A stretch of 64,000 nt of DNA from the NCBI GenBank assembly GCA_037903355.1, contig JBAJFE010000001.1, forward strand, positions 620,001 to 684,000. Direction: 5' to 3'. The position numbers and the translations under genes were made by a program. Within the stretch, counting starts at the first letter, position 1. Each line of letters begins with the position of its first letter. The notes under the pieces were generated by a model, which saw only the letters and a list, made by a program, of their open reading frames with translations, was not told where the DNA came from and searched no databases. This document shows, in pieces, positions 1-12,524 of this stretch. Source of the stretch: Trichuris trichiura (Eukaryota > Nematoda > Enoplea > Trichinellida > Trichuridae).

Positions 1-457
1 GTACAACTATTAAACTAATTGTTAAATAGCATAATCTTAATGCACTACTTATTAATAATGGCATTTGTCTAATTACAATGACATTACTAATAATGACAGG
101 TTCTGGAACTATTGCTAGCAGTTTTTTCCTGTTAAACTCAATGTACGTGAAAATTAAGCTCTTTCGCGTTTAATTACATGAAGAATTCAACTGGCTGTTA
201 CCTCGCATGTGAAGACTGCAGATATTAATTACCTTACCGGAGAGGGAAAAAAACAGACTTAGTAAGCTTTTGTATCTTCAACTCGCTCTTTGTGTTGCAC
301 AAACAATAACTGCTTACTTTAGCCTTGTTAATGAGAAACCAAAAGTAACTGATGTTTTAAACATAGCTTTGGTGCAAGTTGAAAGCTTAAGATCATCAAG
401 AACACAACATAACAGTACAACGTTACAGTGGATCAAATTAGGAACCATATTTTTTGC
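1..457. other. No gene or element recognised
   Basis: AT-rich sequence. A 64-codon plus-strand frame at 270-464 has no recognisable domain and runs into the target duplication of the next element, so I do not call it a gene. Confidence 0.5.
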
Positions 458-471
458 TCAATGAGAACTTG

Positions 472-816
472 GTTGTAAGGTCTTCTACGGCTTTTCCCGT
501 TTTTCGTTGTGCTATTATCTGTAATTAAACTAAAACAACTGCTCTACCAACGGATGGATGAGCCGTTATTAAGAAAATGTACAGATATCAATACACTCAA
601 CTTTTTAATGTTCAGAGCGTTCCGAAAGTTCTGAACATTAAAAAGCCGAGTGTATTGATATCTGTACATTTTCTTAATAACGGCTCATCCATCCGTTGGT
701 AGAGCAGTTGTTTTAGTTTAATTACAGATAACAGCACAACGAGAAAACGGGAAAAGCCGTAGAAAACCTTACAACCATGAAAATACAGCCCGTTACAAAA
801 CACCCCGTTTTCAAGA
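472..816 (+). mobile_element. Inverted Penelope pLTR unit (copy A)
   Basis: Two arms of about 150 bp are inverted copies of each other (472-619 against 640-790). The unit is flanked by a perfect 14-bp direct repeat TCAATGAGAACTTG at 458-471 and 817-830, which I read as the target-site duplication. The plus-strand arm carries the hairpin GCTCATCC...GGTAGAGC and then an ATG at 778 opening a short frame that reads [13 protein letters not shown] and stops being alike exactly at the right boundary. Only the 3' half of the hammerhead motif (GTTCCGAAAGTTC) survives, at the centre. Seen: the inverted repeat and the duplication. Inferred: that this is a truncated Penelope-like terminal repeat. Confidence 0.75.
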
Positions 817-830
817 TCAATGAGAACTTG

Positions 831-1453
831 TTGAAACTTTAGCTAATTAATCATCATTTAAATGACTTCGGCGCTAAGCGTTTCATTTGGTATCAAGCCG
901 TATGATTCTTGGTCTACTGAATAACGCACAAGCTGGAAAATATGAGTGTAAGTGACGTTTTACCGAGACTACGACATTGTTCTTTATTCCATATGACAGG
1001 TCCGAAAAGAACTGCTCCAAGTCAGGAAGGAGGCTAAATGAAAAAACATTTAAACAACTTTTTTTTGAGCAAACGTCGTAAACTCTAAGAGGAAGCAAAG
1101 GCAAAAGGCCTATGCCAAACAACAAAGCAAATAGCAAGGCTGCAGTTAAAAATAAAGTTTCAATAGTTATAGGTTTATTTCATGTAGAATCACATTTCAC
1201 CAGCGCTGTTGTCATGGTTTCAGAGACCCTGGTAGAGTGAAAAAGGTGTACCTGGTATTGGTAAAGCACAAAGCCTTGAAGAAAACGACTGGCAAGATGC
1301 TCCTTTTAACACTGATTGGAACTCGTGAACAAAATAAGATAGCAGATGAGAGAAAAACCGTTGATAATTGCAATCTGCGCAAAGCAAACTTGAGAACTAT
1401 TTTACAAGTCACGCAATGTTAAATCGGCACTACGTCTTTATGTTCTTTAGGAG
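831..1453. other. No gene or element recognised
   Basis: Between the two flanking target duplications I see only short open frames on both strands without family signatures. Confidence 0.4.
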
Positions 1454-1517
1454 ATTGGATGCACGTAATGTAAAAGTTTTATTACGGAAGTATTCCCGAT
1501 TAATGTGCTAAATAACT

Positions 1518-1555
1518 CCGGAGCTTTCGGGTCGACCGAGACCCGTCTTCAGCGG
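1518..1555 (-). ncRNA. Hammerhead ribozyme motif (HHR 1)
   Basis: Read on the minus strand: stem I CCG, core CUGAAGA, one extra C, stem II GGGUC/GACCC, GAAA, palindrome AGCU, then C as residue H17 and stem I CGG. All core residues fit the type I hammerhead consensus; the extra C after A9 is the only oddity. Predicted cleavage is after the C that follows AGCU. Confidence 0.7.
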
Positions 1556-1565
1556 TTGTGAATTA

Positions 1566-1603
1566 CCGCTGAAGACGGGTCTCGGTCGACCCGAAAGCTC
1601 CGG
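1566..1603 (+). ncRNA. Hammerhead ribozyme motif (HHR 2)
   Basis: Inverted partner of HHR 1 in the same palindrome. Core CUGAAGA at 1569-1575, stem II GGGUC/GACCC, GAAA at 1593-1596, AGCU, cleavage expected before CGG at 1601. Confidence 0.72.
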
Positions 1604-1702
1604 AGTTATTTAGCACATTAAACGGGAATACTTCCGTAATAAAACTTCTGCATTATGAAAACATACGCTCCCGTACCAAGAAACCACATTGGATGCACGT
1701 AA

Positions 1703-3237
1703 CATGCATAAAACTTTCCCCTGAAAAATGAAAGCGTATCTACTCTACAATAATGCCATTTAATCTGTGCGTGATCAGGTTTTTTCTGAAGAGTAAAATG
1801 CAGCATTTAAATAAAACATGGCAAACTTGCAACTTTGATAATCAGGAATGTTTTTAATGAGCGTATGAGAGGGAATGGAGTTGACATCCGCTCCTAACCA
1901 CTCAGTAGATAATTAACGGCCTCGCATGAGCGCATTGTGGACATTTTTATAGGTGAGCATCGACCAAAAGCAGTTCGAATACGACTGCTTTCTCTATGGA
2001 TGTGGATGAAAAGCTAGCGCGTCTTTAACCTGTCTGCAGCCTCTTCTTTTTCTCGGTTCCTTACACAGCTGACGATGCCGATGTTAGGTGATACCACACC
2101 GTTGTCACTTTGCGTTTTCAGAGATTTTCGATTTCTCTTAAAATTTTTTCAGTTCATAGGCAGTTTACTAGACCAGTCTTTTATTCCTGCATTGGCGCTG
2201 GTAACTCTTTAACAAACAAATTCTTCGGGTCCTGTAAAATAGAACCCCGGAAAATGATCACGCACGATGCGATTGCGTAATGTTGTGCAATCAAGGTCAG
2301 CCCGCGTAACAGCATTGGGGTTAATCCTATTAGCGGTGACGCCTTATTCATGGAGTAGAAACCTCCTTGTATAGCGTGCACAATGCCCACTGCAACCGTG
2401 AACACCTGCGGTCGCACTGTTGCCAGAAATGTTGTCAAATAAAAAGGCAAGCGAGAACTATAGAGGCACCATTGTGTCTACCTCGTCCGTCGCTACCGCT
2501 GTCCAAGAAGCACTCTTCCCGACGATGCAGTTCCTGCAAGACGGTGGACTGCTTCTCCGTGCGAAGAACTGCACCTGCGGGAACCTAACGGCCCTGTCGG
2601 TGCAAGACGGCGGCTGAGCTCCTCGCTTTTTCGGTGTACAAACGCATATTAGAAAAACCAGTACGGCGCACAGTCCGCCTGTTCCGGAACTAAAAATATC
2701 AGCCTGTCTCTACAGTCAGCCTGTCACCCGAATTATTCATAGTTCAAGCAGCTGTTGCTCATTTCTGGTGTGCATTAATCGAAAATTAGCCAAAACATTT
2801 TCTGTAGGTCGCCTGAGCCTAAACCAAAAGTGAACACAACTGAAACATTGGTCCTATTTTTTCTGCGTGGAACGAAAACTAGAAGTTGCCACGACGTACA
2901 GTTTTGCCCGCTACTGCGATCACTTGTTGACCACGCAGACTACGCACAGTCAGCTCGGTCTATATGTTAAAACAAAGGAGTTCGATATGCACAGCACAAT
3001 ACGCCCGAAACAGTTCAATGGCCTCTTATCCGCGACGTACAGTCCGCCTGTTCTTCAGTGTTGGATAAGCACAATGCGTACAGTCAGCTAGGTCTGGACG
3101 GTAAAACAAACCCACCTAATGAGCAGTCTGCGCGGTCGAATAGAGCCCAAACGGTTGAATGGTTTCTTACTCCGTGCGTGCACAGGTCATCAGTAACTTG
3201 ATTATCAATCACTACAATGTCGTGACATTATGGTAGG
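1703..3237. other. Unassigned DNA with an imperfect ~143-bp direct repeat
   Basis: No gene is recognised. Two related blocks at about 2893-3025 and 3036-3180 share CGACGTACAGT, CAGTCAGCTCGGTCT-like and GTAAAACAAA words in the same order, indicating an old tandem duplication. The overlapping plus-strand frames at 2367-2617 look like chance. Confidence 0.35.
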
Positions 3238-3326
3238 GTGGCTGCTGTGGGTGGCCAAATGACAGGATTTGTTTTTATAAGACTCATTTCTTCCATAATT
3301 ATTTTTACTAATTACATTAAAGAAAA

Positions 3327-3620
3327 ATTTCGAAAGACAGGGTGTCTTTTAACAGGCTTAGGTTGTTTCATAGTTGGCCTTCTGGTTCACAGGTTTGGCC
3401 TGTTTGATGTATCTGTAAATAAACTTCAAAGTGCCCTACCAACGAATGGATGAGCAAATTGCTAGAGAAAATACAGAATAAACTCTACAACTACAACAAC
3501 ATATCAACAACCTAAGACCGCTGATGACGGGTCTCGAATGACCTGAAAGCTCCGGAGTTCTTCTACATATACAGAACAAACGGGAATCATCCGTAATAAA
3601 CTTCTTCATTATGAAAACTC
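3327..3620 (+). mobile_element. Penelope pLTR unit (copy C) with hammerhead motif
   Basis: The left part is an antisense copy of the subfamily seen at 48884-49086 (words AACAGGCTTAGGTTG and CCAACGAATGGATGAGC). The right part is a sense copy of another subfamily with a hammerhead motif and an ATG at 3610. It is therefore a mosaic of two related terminal repeats, as at 23220. I did not find a convincing target duplication. Confidence 0.6.
3518..3555 (+). ncRNA. Hammerhead ribozyme motif (HHR 3)
   Basis: Stem I CCG/CGG, core CUGAUGA at 3521-3527, stem II GGGUC/GACCU (outer G-U wobble), GAAA, AGCU, H17 = C. Confidence 0.68.
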
Positions 3621-3899
3621 TACAACTATAGAAAGTTTGTTCTGTATCGACGGCTTTATGGTATTCAACCAGACAGAAAAAAAGAGCTACTACATTACAG
3701 CAAAAAAATCATATAATAAAATCCGCACGCACGTAACGCATCGAATATCTACTCTCCGGCAACAAAGTTTCCATTAACTGTGACAAAGAGGTGGAATTCA
3801 GCTCGATGTAGACAGCTGTTTGCACTAAAGCCGGATGTTCTATACCGACTGGCGCCCCTCTCCCACTTTTAAATAACCTATCTTCGGAGTGAAGCTTAC

Positions 3900-4085
3900 A
3901 CAACCATCATCGCTGAAGACGGGACAAGGTTGGTACCGAAAGCTCTGAACATGTAACATCGTTCTGAATTTTTCTTAATAACTGCTCATCCATCCGTTGG
4001 TAAGATATTTGCTTTGGTTATTTCAGGAACCAACAACGAGCAAGACAGAAAGCCGTAGAAAAACTTTATCAGGTCATAAACAGCA
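3900..4085 (+). mobile_element. Penelope pLTR fragment (copy D) with hammerhead motif
   Basis: A single sense arm: hammerhead motif at 3910-3948, then the conserved hairpin region TGCTCATCCATCCGTTGG and the AAGCCGTAG word that precedes the ATG in other copies. The short frame after it is not preserved. Confidence 0.6.
3910..3948 (+). ncRNA. Hammerhead ribozyme motif (HHR 4), stem II weakened
   Basis: Core CUGAAGA at 3913-3919, stem II GGGAC/GUACC with one mismatch, GAAA, AGCU, H17 = C. Stem I is UCG/UGA, different from copies 1-3 but still pairing. Confidence 0.55.
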
Positions 4086-4311
4086 CGAAACACGGCAAAG
4101 TGTATAGGTCAAATCAAGGAAGAATGTAAAGCTTGTTGCGTTCGCGCTTAGACCCTAGGTTCTCAAAGTGGGCGATATCGCCCCCTGGGGGGCGATGAGA
4201 GAGCACAGGGGGGCAATGGGAAATGCATGCGGGGGCGTTGAGAATCGCATAAGAGGAATTCTGGCAGAATTGTTTCTAGCGCCAAAAGGCTGTCAGAAAA
4301 ACCGGTGTAAG

Positions 4312-4678
4312 AAGGGCCTTTCTTAACTCGTTCTCGCCAGAAGTAGAGGCGGGGACTTCAAAGGAGGTCAAGTGGGCATGGAGGACGCAATTGAACGATG
4401 ACGCTTTTCATAGCTCAACTCCGCCAAAAATGGAGACGGTAAGTTCAAAGAAGGTCAAGTGGGGTTTGCTTACAGTTTATCCTATTCTGCCCTAGCCTAA
4501 GCTCACACATAACGTGTATCCCCATTGTGTTTCGCGTGCCAGCAACCCATGCACAGCTGTTTCATTCCTTCACGTCCACTGTTCCATTGTTCCATTGCGC
4601 TCTTAATCCTCACTTGACTTCCTTTGAAAGTGCCTCCTCCAATTCTGGTGGAGACGAGTTAAAAAAGATCCGGTGCGG
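4312..4678 (+). mobile_element. Short Mutator-like (TTAGGC family) element nested in the hAT
   Basis: Left end GGGCCTTTCTTAACTCGTTC and right end (reversed) GATCTTTTTTAACTCGTC form a terminal inverted repeat. The interior has the family words AGAAGTAGAGGCGG, CTTCAAAGGAGGTCAAGTGG and CTAGCCTAAGC. A CGGTG word flanks both sides, possibly a decayed target duplication. Confidence 0.55.
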
Positions 4679-5039
4679 CAACCTGTCAGCTAAATTCCTT
4701 TCGCACTCTGGTGGTCACCTTACTCGTTCATCCTTGTGTTTAAGCTAATACTTTCTGGGCGCAGAGTCTTTCTGTGAGTCTTCCCACTTGGGTTCTTCCG
4801 TGTTCCTGTTTCGTCATCGCAGGATTTTTGTTTCTGTTCCGTGTGCCGTGTTCCGCCAACATTTTACGGTATTTTACCTTTGTACAAGACATACTCGTGA
4901 ATATACGTACATATTTGTTTCTTGTTCTTGCCGTTTACTGCAAATAAACGGAATCGTTGCCGCATCTTCTCAGCCCTCTAATACAGCAACGACAAGAACC
5001 ATCATTTCGTGGCCTTCTTTCAAGGACGGAAGTATGAAA

Positions 5040-6700
5040 GAAACGCAGGCAGTACAGCTCAGACTATTTGAAGTATGGTTTTACGCAATTACCTGCGAAT
5101 AAATGGCTACCTCTGTGTTTGATTCGTGGTAGTGGTTTCGAACGAATCTGTGAAGCCATCCAGGCTACACGGCCACATTAATAGAGTACATCCAGACATG
5201 CGTGACAAGAACATCAGCTACTTTCAGTCGCTTTGCCAGAAATTTTGTACAAGGAACATATTGCCACGTATGTTGCCACCGGCACCAGAAAAAGATAAAG
5301 ATGGCCTGCGTGCGTCTTATACCATTTCATTACTGATTGAAAAATGTGGAAAGCCACATAACATTGGGGAAACACTGTTGCTTCCCGTGATTAGCAAAGT
5401 TATCCAGACTGTACTGCATATGTTACCAACTAAAATAATCGGAAGGATACCTCTGAGTAATGACACGGTGCAAGGAAGGATTGACGAAATGAGCAACGGC
5501 GTAGAACGTACTCTATGCGACATCTTGAGAGCAACGCATTTTTCTTTGCAGCTTGATTAATCGATCTTACCTAACAATGAAGCATTATTAATAGGTTATG
5601 TCAGATTCGTAATGGATGAAGCCCTGGTACAGGAACTGCTGTTTGCCACACCGTTGCAGACAGATACCAAAGAAAAAGCCCTATTTCCTTGCTGCAGAAA
5701 AATGTTTCAAGGATAAAAACATGCCTATGGCGAACATAGTTGCTGTGGCAAGCGATGGAGCACCGTCGATGGTGGGCTGCTACCGCGGCTTTCTTGCACA
5801 TTTGAAGCAGCTCGTTCCTAGCCTTTTGGCGGTTCATTGCGTCATTCACCGGCAGCATTTAGCCACAAGACGCCTGAGCGAACGATTAAACTGATCACTA
5901 TTACAGCGGTTGATACCATCAAAAGTAAATCACTGAATGAGGGATTATTCAGACAGTTTGGTGAACAGAATGATGAAGACTTCAATCGCCTGTTATTTCA
6001 CACTGACGTTCGCTGGTTGTCAAAGGGTGCTTGTTTAACTCGCTTTTACAGCCTCTTTGACACAGTTCTAGAACTTTTGGGGTGTGTGAACCCTTCTCTA
6101 CGAGAAAATTTAAAGAAAAACAAGAAGGACATCGCGTATCTGGCAGACATATACTACAAATTCAATGCAATGAACTTGCAGCTCCAAGGCAGTGACTTAA
6201 ACTTGATTAAAACTAAAGGAGTTATATCTGCGTTCGTCGCGAAATTGCCAATTTTCAAACGAAACTTCCGGGCCGGTGAGTTCTATCAGTTTCCCCTTCT
6301 AGCTGCACTGAAGGAGGAAGAGGACATCGCTGAACAAGAAGTTGAAGTGTACTGACAACACTTGGAAATGCTGCACGTTGACTTCACGGAACGGTTCAGT
6401 GATATTCTTAACTTGAAAATTCCATAGTAGGCAATAGACCCTATGTCCAACGTCGGTGAAGCGGAGATGGAATTGCAGGAAAAACTGACTGAACTGCAAA
6501 GCAAAGAAGAGCTGAAAGTGAAATTGAAAAGTGAATATCAGCAGTTTTGGCTACAGAGCGAAATAAGGAAGCTGTTTCCGCTGTTATGGACTGCTGTAGA
6601 AAACTTCCTTATTGCGTTTCCATTGTCTTATTTAGCAGATTGCGGATTTAGCGCAGTTACAAAGCTTCTAAGTAGCAAGAGAGAAGTCGGCTGGAAATAG
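5040..6700 (+). pseudogene. hAT (ZBED5/SCAND3-like) transposase, frameshifted
   Basis: The protein would cut and paste the surrounding hAT element. Frames at 5126-5560, 5616-5894, 5837-6355 and 6443-6700 together follow the ZBED5/SCAND3-like transposase: the distal part of a BED zinc finger (HINRVH), the SYTISLLIEKCGKPHNIGE segment, then IPLSNDTVQGRIDEM and SLQLD with the first acidic region. Next come the DGAPSMVG block, the VIHRQHLA histidine block, DVRWLSKGACLTR and YLADI, and a C-terminal hATC dimerisation region with FPLSYLADCGFSAVTKL. At least three frame changes and internal stops make it non-functional. Known of the family: the RNase H fold is interrupted by an insertion domain and dimerises through hATC. 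Confidence 0.85.
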
Positions 6701-7329
6701 TGAATCGAGGCGACCTTAGACCGATGATGACAAAGATGCAGCCAAACGTAGACAACCTGCTCGTACTGCATTAAGCACACCCATCACATTGAGTAGTGTC
6801 CCTTCATGTGCAGTCGCAAACTTGCGTTATAGTTTCTTTTGTATTTTCTCACTTAAGCGCTTTCACTTCAATCTGGTTCCTTGTCACTACAATTCTTTTT
6901 GGTGTACATAAGAAAACAAACAGACGCACACTGATTGTTTTTTTCAGGAAAGGGTAATGAATGCTTCTTGCATATGTGACTCCATGTCCTGAAAAATGTG
7001 ACAAGAGATGTGAAAGGCAAGCAGAAATTTTCACATCGTAAAGTGGTTGGTGGAAAAGCAGGAGTGGTAAAGTACGTCTTTCATGTGACGAGGAGTTGAA
7101 GTGTTTTGTGCAAAATGTTCTCACGCGTACCGGTTTTGCAAAAATTTTTCCATCGGGAGCGACGGCGGGAAATGTTTGAGAACCTACTAACCTCCCGACT
7201 ATGCCACGTCCAACCTTCCAGCCAATCAGCGCGCTCAAAATTGGCTAATCAGAATTGGGGGGCAGTAGCGGTCAGGAACGTTCACAAGGGGGCGATGGAG
7301 CAAAAAGTTTGAGAACCTATGGCTTAGAA

Positions 7330-7755
7330 GATACCGATGCACACTACGGTGCAGTTGAACAATTGAACACTTTACTCAGTCGAATATCAGTCTTGCAATT
7401 ACACTGGAACCCTTTCATTTGGACGCGTCGGGAGGGAAGATAGTCCTGATTACGAAAAAATCCGGTTTGTGGAAGAGGCTTACAGTAGGTCATAGAAAAT
7501 CAGGTAACGCAATTTTTTCAATGCAGTGATCCACATTTCTGTTTATTTGAGAAACCCTGGGTCTCCAGGTGCCTTGTTGCTGTCGGCTTATTGGTTGCGA
7601 TTGGCTCGGCAGAGCCGTGGCTGATCCACGCCTGTGCTAACATATTCCGAAAGGACCGTTGGCTAGTACTTTGCTGCCCTTATAGCCGTTCTCGCCAAGT
7701 GACTGTCCGTTTCGCACATGTAGACCCAATCGTCTTTACTGTATAAGGTCGTTCG
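7330..7755. other. No gene recognised
   Basis: Short intergenic stretch between the hAT and the Mutator-like element. It contains GGGTCTCCAGG-like sequence related to the ends of the TTAGGC family, but no frame I can name. Confidence 0.35.
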
Positions 7756-8206
7756 CGTCTTGTCTGGAATCTCCCCGGCAGAAGTGGAGGTGGCAACTTC
7801 AAAGGAGCTCAAGTGGGGATAACGGCGATTCTGAACAATGGCTTGCGTAATAGGATTACCACAATAGGGCTGAGAAATTTCTGGTGGCAGCATCAAAGCA
7901 GAGTAGCAGTTACTAAGGGAACAATGGAACATATGCCGCTGGTAACGCTGTCTTTTACCATTCCACCCCGGCGTCGCACTGTAGGCTTGCCGGCCAACCT
8001 GTTCTGCCCCAGTCTAAGCCTAAGCCTAAACATTAGGTTTACGTTCTGGCTCAGATTTGGACGGGGGCAAAGAAGGGGTGATCAGCATGCTCTCCAGTGA
8101 AGGCACAGCAAATTAAGGGCAAGCTTGCCAGAAAAGAGTCTGCATTTCGCCGACGCTGGGGCGGCTGAGACACAACGTCTCAGTAACGCGCACAGTGAAA
8201 GTAAAC

Positions 8207-8480
8207 AAGCGCACATACCGTCCATTGGGGCACGGAGATTGTCGCAGACGGTGCGATCACTCAGGGCCTGGTGCTGATAACAGGCTTAGACAAAATAACC
8301 ATAGAGAAATTGCGTATCGTTCACTTGGGCACGGAGACTGTAGCAGGCAGTACGTTCACTCAGAGCGGGTTCAACCTGACGATAGTAACGCGCACAGACA
8401 AAATAACCGTAAAGAAACTGCATACCGTTCACTGGCGCACGGAAACCGGCGCAGGCGGTGGGCCCACGGTGTCTTTCGCG
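8207..8480. repeat. Imperfect tandem repeat, 3 units of ~99-109 bp
   Basis: Units are recognised by TACCGTCCATTGGGGCACGG, TATCGTTCACTTGGGCACGG and TACCGTTCACTGGCGCACGG at about 8216, 8315 and 8423. Confidence 0.6.
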
Positions 8481-8481
8481 T

Positions 8482-8910
8482 AGACAACGCAGAATGAGCT
8501 TTACGCCGTTTACCAAGACGCGACGCAGATCGGTCCGTTGACGTTCGATGTTTTCTACGAATCACGAACCGAACCCCAGCATGCACCACTGTTGCTCCAT
8601 TATGCTTCCCGTGCCAGCAATCCATGCGCAGCTGTTTCATTCCCTCAACTTCACTGTTTTCTAGGAGTGAGTAACGAAATTCCAGGCCAGGGAGTCAGAC
8701 AACGCAGAACGAGCTTTACGCTGTTTACCAAGACAAGACGCGGATCGGTCCATTGACCTTCGATGTTTTCTACGAGTGACGAACCAAACCCCTATCATGC
8801 ACCACTGCTGCTCCGTTATGGTCCTCATGCCAGCAATCTACGCGCAGCTGTTTCGTTCCCTAACCTTCACTCTTTTCTAGGGGCCAGTAACGGAATTCCT
8901 CAACAGGTAT
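8482..8910. repeat. Two-fold 216-bp direct repeat
   Basis: The block starting AGACAACGCAGAA at 8482 recurs at 8698 with about 85-90% identity by eye, including CGATGTTTTCTACGA and CAGCTGTTTC. The same block appears reversed in the element at 16910-17917 (17085-17370). Confidence 0.65.
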
Positions 8911-9126
8911 TCCGGGGGTCAATAAATGCACCTCCTGCATGTGCCACTGATGCTCCATTGTGCTTCTCGTTCCACTTGCTCGGCATGTGTTCAGTTACCC
9001 GCACTAAAACGGCGTTCCCGTTGTTTCGCTAATCACACTTCATCACGCAGTATCGTCGCGCATTACCCTTTGATATTTCGGCCTCTTCCTTTGCTAAGGA
9101 GATTCCAGACAAGATCCGGTAGTTCT

Positions 9127-9968
9127 ATTGTTCTCTTCTACGTATCCGGATTAGAGAAAGGTCCGGTTTTTGAGGCTCCGGGTCTAAGAGGTTTCACCGT
9201 ACGACCTTCGCACATATCAAATGCTCTCTTTATATAGACATGACCCTTGCCGTCCCCTAGATATGATGTTTGTCGCCTTCCCTGTTGGGGAAATAATGCT
9301 AACAGTCTTTCAAGACGAAATATTATTCGCTACACAACCACCGATTTCCAAATTACAAAACTGTATCGACATTTTCTGGTCAACAAACAACCATCAAGAC
9401 TAGTGGCTTTTCATGATGGAGGCAAAATACGTTTCATTCATAGGGTTTAAAGATTTCGTCCAAAAGGAATTTTTCTTTAGCAAGGCAAGAATTCAGACGA
9501 CAGATGCTGGCTTCAGATGAGCAGTAAAAAAAAGTGAATCAATTGGGAAGTGACGCTGTTTTGCGAAGAGGCCACTCCTTCGAACAGTTTGTTTTCGGTT
9601 TTAACATTCAATGGGCTTGCAATTACACAGAAAATTTTTTAAAACTGTGAATGAGCGGTTATATGCGAAAAGACAGTTTATACTGAGCCTTATTAAGCAG
9701 AGAGAAAAGGTTTCATAGCAACCCCAGTCCGTCTTCGGCACTCGTAATTTGAATATTAAAAGGAAAATCAGGCTGATGAAAGCACAGTTAACCAACCCTG
9801 TTCAGGTCAAGCCAGCCTTAATCAAGTGACTCTTGTGCTTTCGATACGCCCAATTAAAGTTGTGTTATCGCGTCACCTTAGCCAATAAAAAATATTTTTT
9901 TTCTTTTACTCAAATTCATAAGACTCTGGCTTAACGGTGCTTTAATCATCAGGAAAACATTTGGGTCC
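9127..9968. other. No gene or element recognised
   Basis: Short overlapping frames at 9221-9450 and 9601-9795 have no recognisable domain. Confidence 0.4.
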
Positions 9969-10315
9969 TTACCATCAGAGCCCTACCGGCAATACCAAAG
10001 GGTAATGCGTAGTGAAGTGTGATTAGCGGAACAACGGGAAGGACGTTTACTGCGCTTGATTAAACACATGCTGAGCAATTGGCATGGGAAGCACAATGGA
10101 GCATCAGTGGCACATGCAGGAGGTGCGGTTATTGACCCACAAACCTTATGTTTAGGCTTAGGCTTAGGCTAGGGCAGAAGATGGCCGGCAAATCTACAGC
10201 ATGACGGTAGGGGGACTGGTGAACAACCCCATTGTTTCACTGTTCCTTAATCCTCACTTGACCTCCTTTGGTGTTGCAGCGCAAACTGCCGCTGGGGCTC
10301 TGATGGTAAAGACCT
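9969..10315 (+). mobile_element. Short TTAGGC-family element with TACCATCAGAGCCC termini
   Basis: The terminal inverted repeat TTACCATCAGAGCCC pairs with GGGCTCTGATGGTAA at the right end. The interior contains three consecutive TTAGGC units (10152-10169) and the family words GCACAATGGAGCATCAGTGG and CTTGACCTCCTTTG. It is a diverged, shorter relative of the Mutator-like copies. Confidence 0.65.
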
Positions 10316-10918
10316 GAACATCTCTGTTACCATCCACGTTTTCCGTGAAAGTCAATTTTTTCCTTCACAAAGTCAAATGAAGTTGCACCAGCAAGTTACA
10401 AAAGACCCCAACTTTAACATGTTGGACCCGATTATAATTTGTTCAAATAGGGCAAATTTAATTAATATGAACTGTTTATGAATACCGATGCATTACTCGT
10501 ACTAGTCCCTAACAACCTGGGTTAAACAGCACTTTATTTACTAATATTATTGCCTTCTTCTTATTGTCCCCGATTTATTAAAAAATAATTCTGACTTCCA
10601 CACTTATTCATACATTTTCGATTGATTATAAAAAACGCCAACGTGGTCAAAACTTTCAATCCTCATTATATATGCCAGTTTTGTGTGCCAGAAATCTTCT
10701 GGGAATACACAAAACGTTTCCCAAACAGTAGAAAGTCCTAGCCAGATTATTTTTATTTCGAACAGCTAGTCTTGATGACTAACGCGATTGTGAAAAGGCA
10801 TATGAATACCATTCCTATCCTTTTCCGCTGTTGATGATTGCGATGTGCCGCTACTTGGGAATCTTCTCGCGGGCACTGAATCAAAAAGCAACTACTCTCT
10901 TACCAAGAAATTTAAAAG
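10316..10918. other. No gene recognised; probable ribokinase 3' flank
   Basis: AT-rich sequence after the ribokinase stop codon on the minus strand. No coding signature seen. Confidence 0.4.
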
Positions 10919-10920
10919 GC

Positions 10921-12269
<1,349 letters not shown>

Positions 12270-12524
12270 TCACCGGCCGTACTTCCCAAATGTCGCTAAA
12301 ATACTACAAAGAAATTAGAAAAGAGATGAAATAGTCCGATTGTCCTACTATGACAGTAAGGAGAGAACCGTTCGTTTCAAAACAAGGTTGACGCGTTAGG
12401 GCTGACGACAAAGTTCACTTCTGAAACATTTTGATTTATGCGGAACGTTGTGCGTTTCTACCCTCAAGCATGTAAGAAATATAAATTTGTCTATGCAACA
12501 TCAGTAACTACCACCATTCCACTG

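Larger units (their letters stand above)
1469..1687 (+). mobile_element. Inverted Penelope pLTR unit (copy B) with two hammerhead motifs
   Basis: A head-to-head palindrome whose arms each contain a complete hammerhead-like motif (1518-1555 minus, 1566-1603 plus) around a short central spacer. It is flanked by a 15-bp direct repeat ATTGGATGCACGTAA at 1454-1468 and 1688-1702. The right arm ends with an ATG frame reading MKTYAPVPRNH, cut at the boundary. The sequence between ribozyme and ATG contains the small hairpin ACGGGAAT...CCGT seen in other copies. Classed as a Penelope terminal repeat by comparison with the other copies in this window. Confidence 0.78.
4154..7321 (+). mobile_element. hAT transposon, ZBED/Buster-like, decayed
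   Basis: Terminal inverted repeats CCTAGGTTCTCAAA (left) and TTTGAGAACCTATG (right) bound a 3168-bp element. Flanking 8-mers GCTTAGAC (4146-4153) and GCTTAGAA (7322-7329) form a near-perfect 8-bp target duplication, the hAT hallmark. Subterminal GGGCGAT and GGGGGGC words match known hAT ends. It encodes a broken transposase (next entry) and has a Mutator-like TTAGGC element nested near its left end. Confidence 0.88.
7756..9117 (-). mobile_element. Mutator-like non-autonomous element, TTAGGC family (copy 1)
   Basis: Ends are inverted repeats: CGTCTTGTCTGGAATCTCC at the left and the same word reversed at the right end (ending in AAGATCC). Flanking 9-mers GGTCGTTCG (7747-7755) and GGTAGTTCT (9118-9126) match at 7 of 9 positions. 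The 9-bp duplication and long TIR suggest a Mutator-like element; no transposase is present. The interior holds CCTAAGCCTAAGCCTAAA at 8014-8030, a three-fold imperfect tandem repeat (8207-8480) and a two-fold 216-bp repeat (8482-8910). It lies opposite in orientation to the copy at 16910. Confidence 0.7.

Noticed and set aside
1469..1687. Palindromic repeats resembling CRISPR or terminator hairpins
   Set aside because: The sequence is eukaryotic with spliced genes, and the repeats are dispersed transposon units with target duplications, not a spaced array.
9601..9795. 64-codon minus-strand frame as a small gene
   Set aside because: No motif, no splice context and AT-rich composition typical of chance frames here.
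10149..10169. TTAGGC run as a true telomere
   Set aside because: Only three units, inside a transposon bounded by inverted repeats and found at the same place in other copies.
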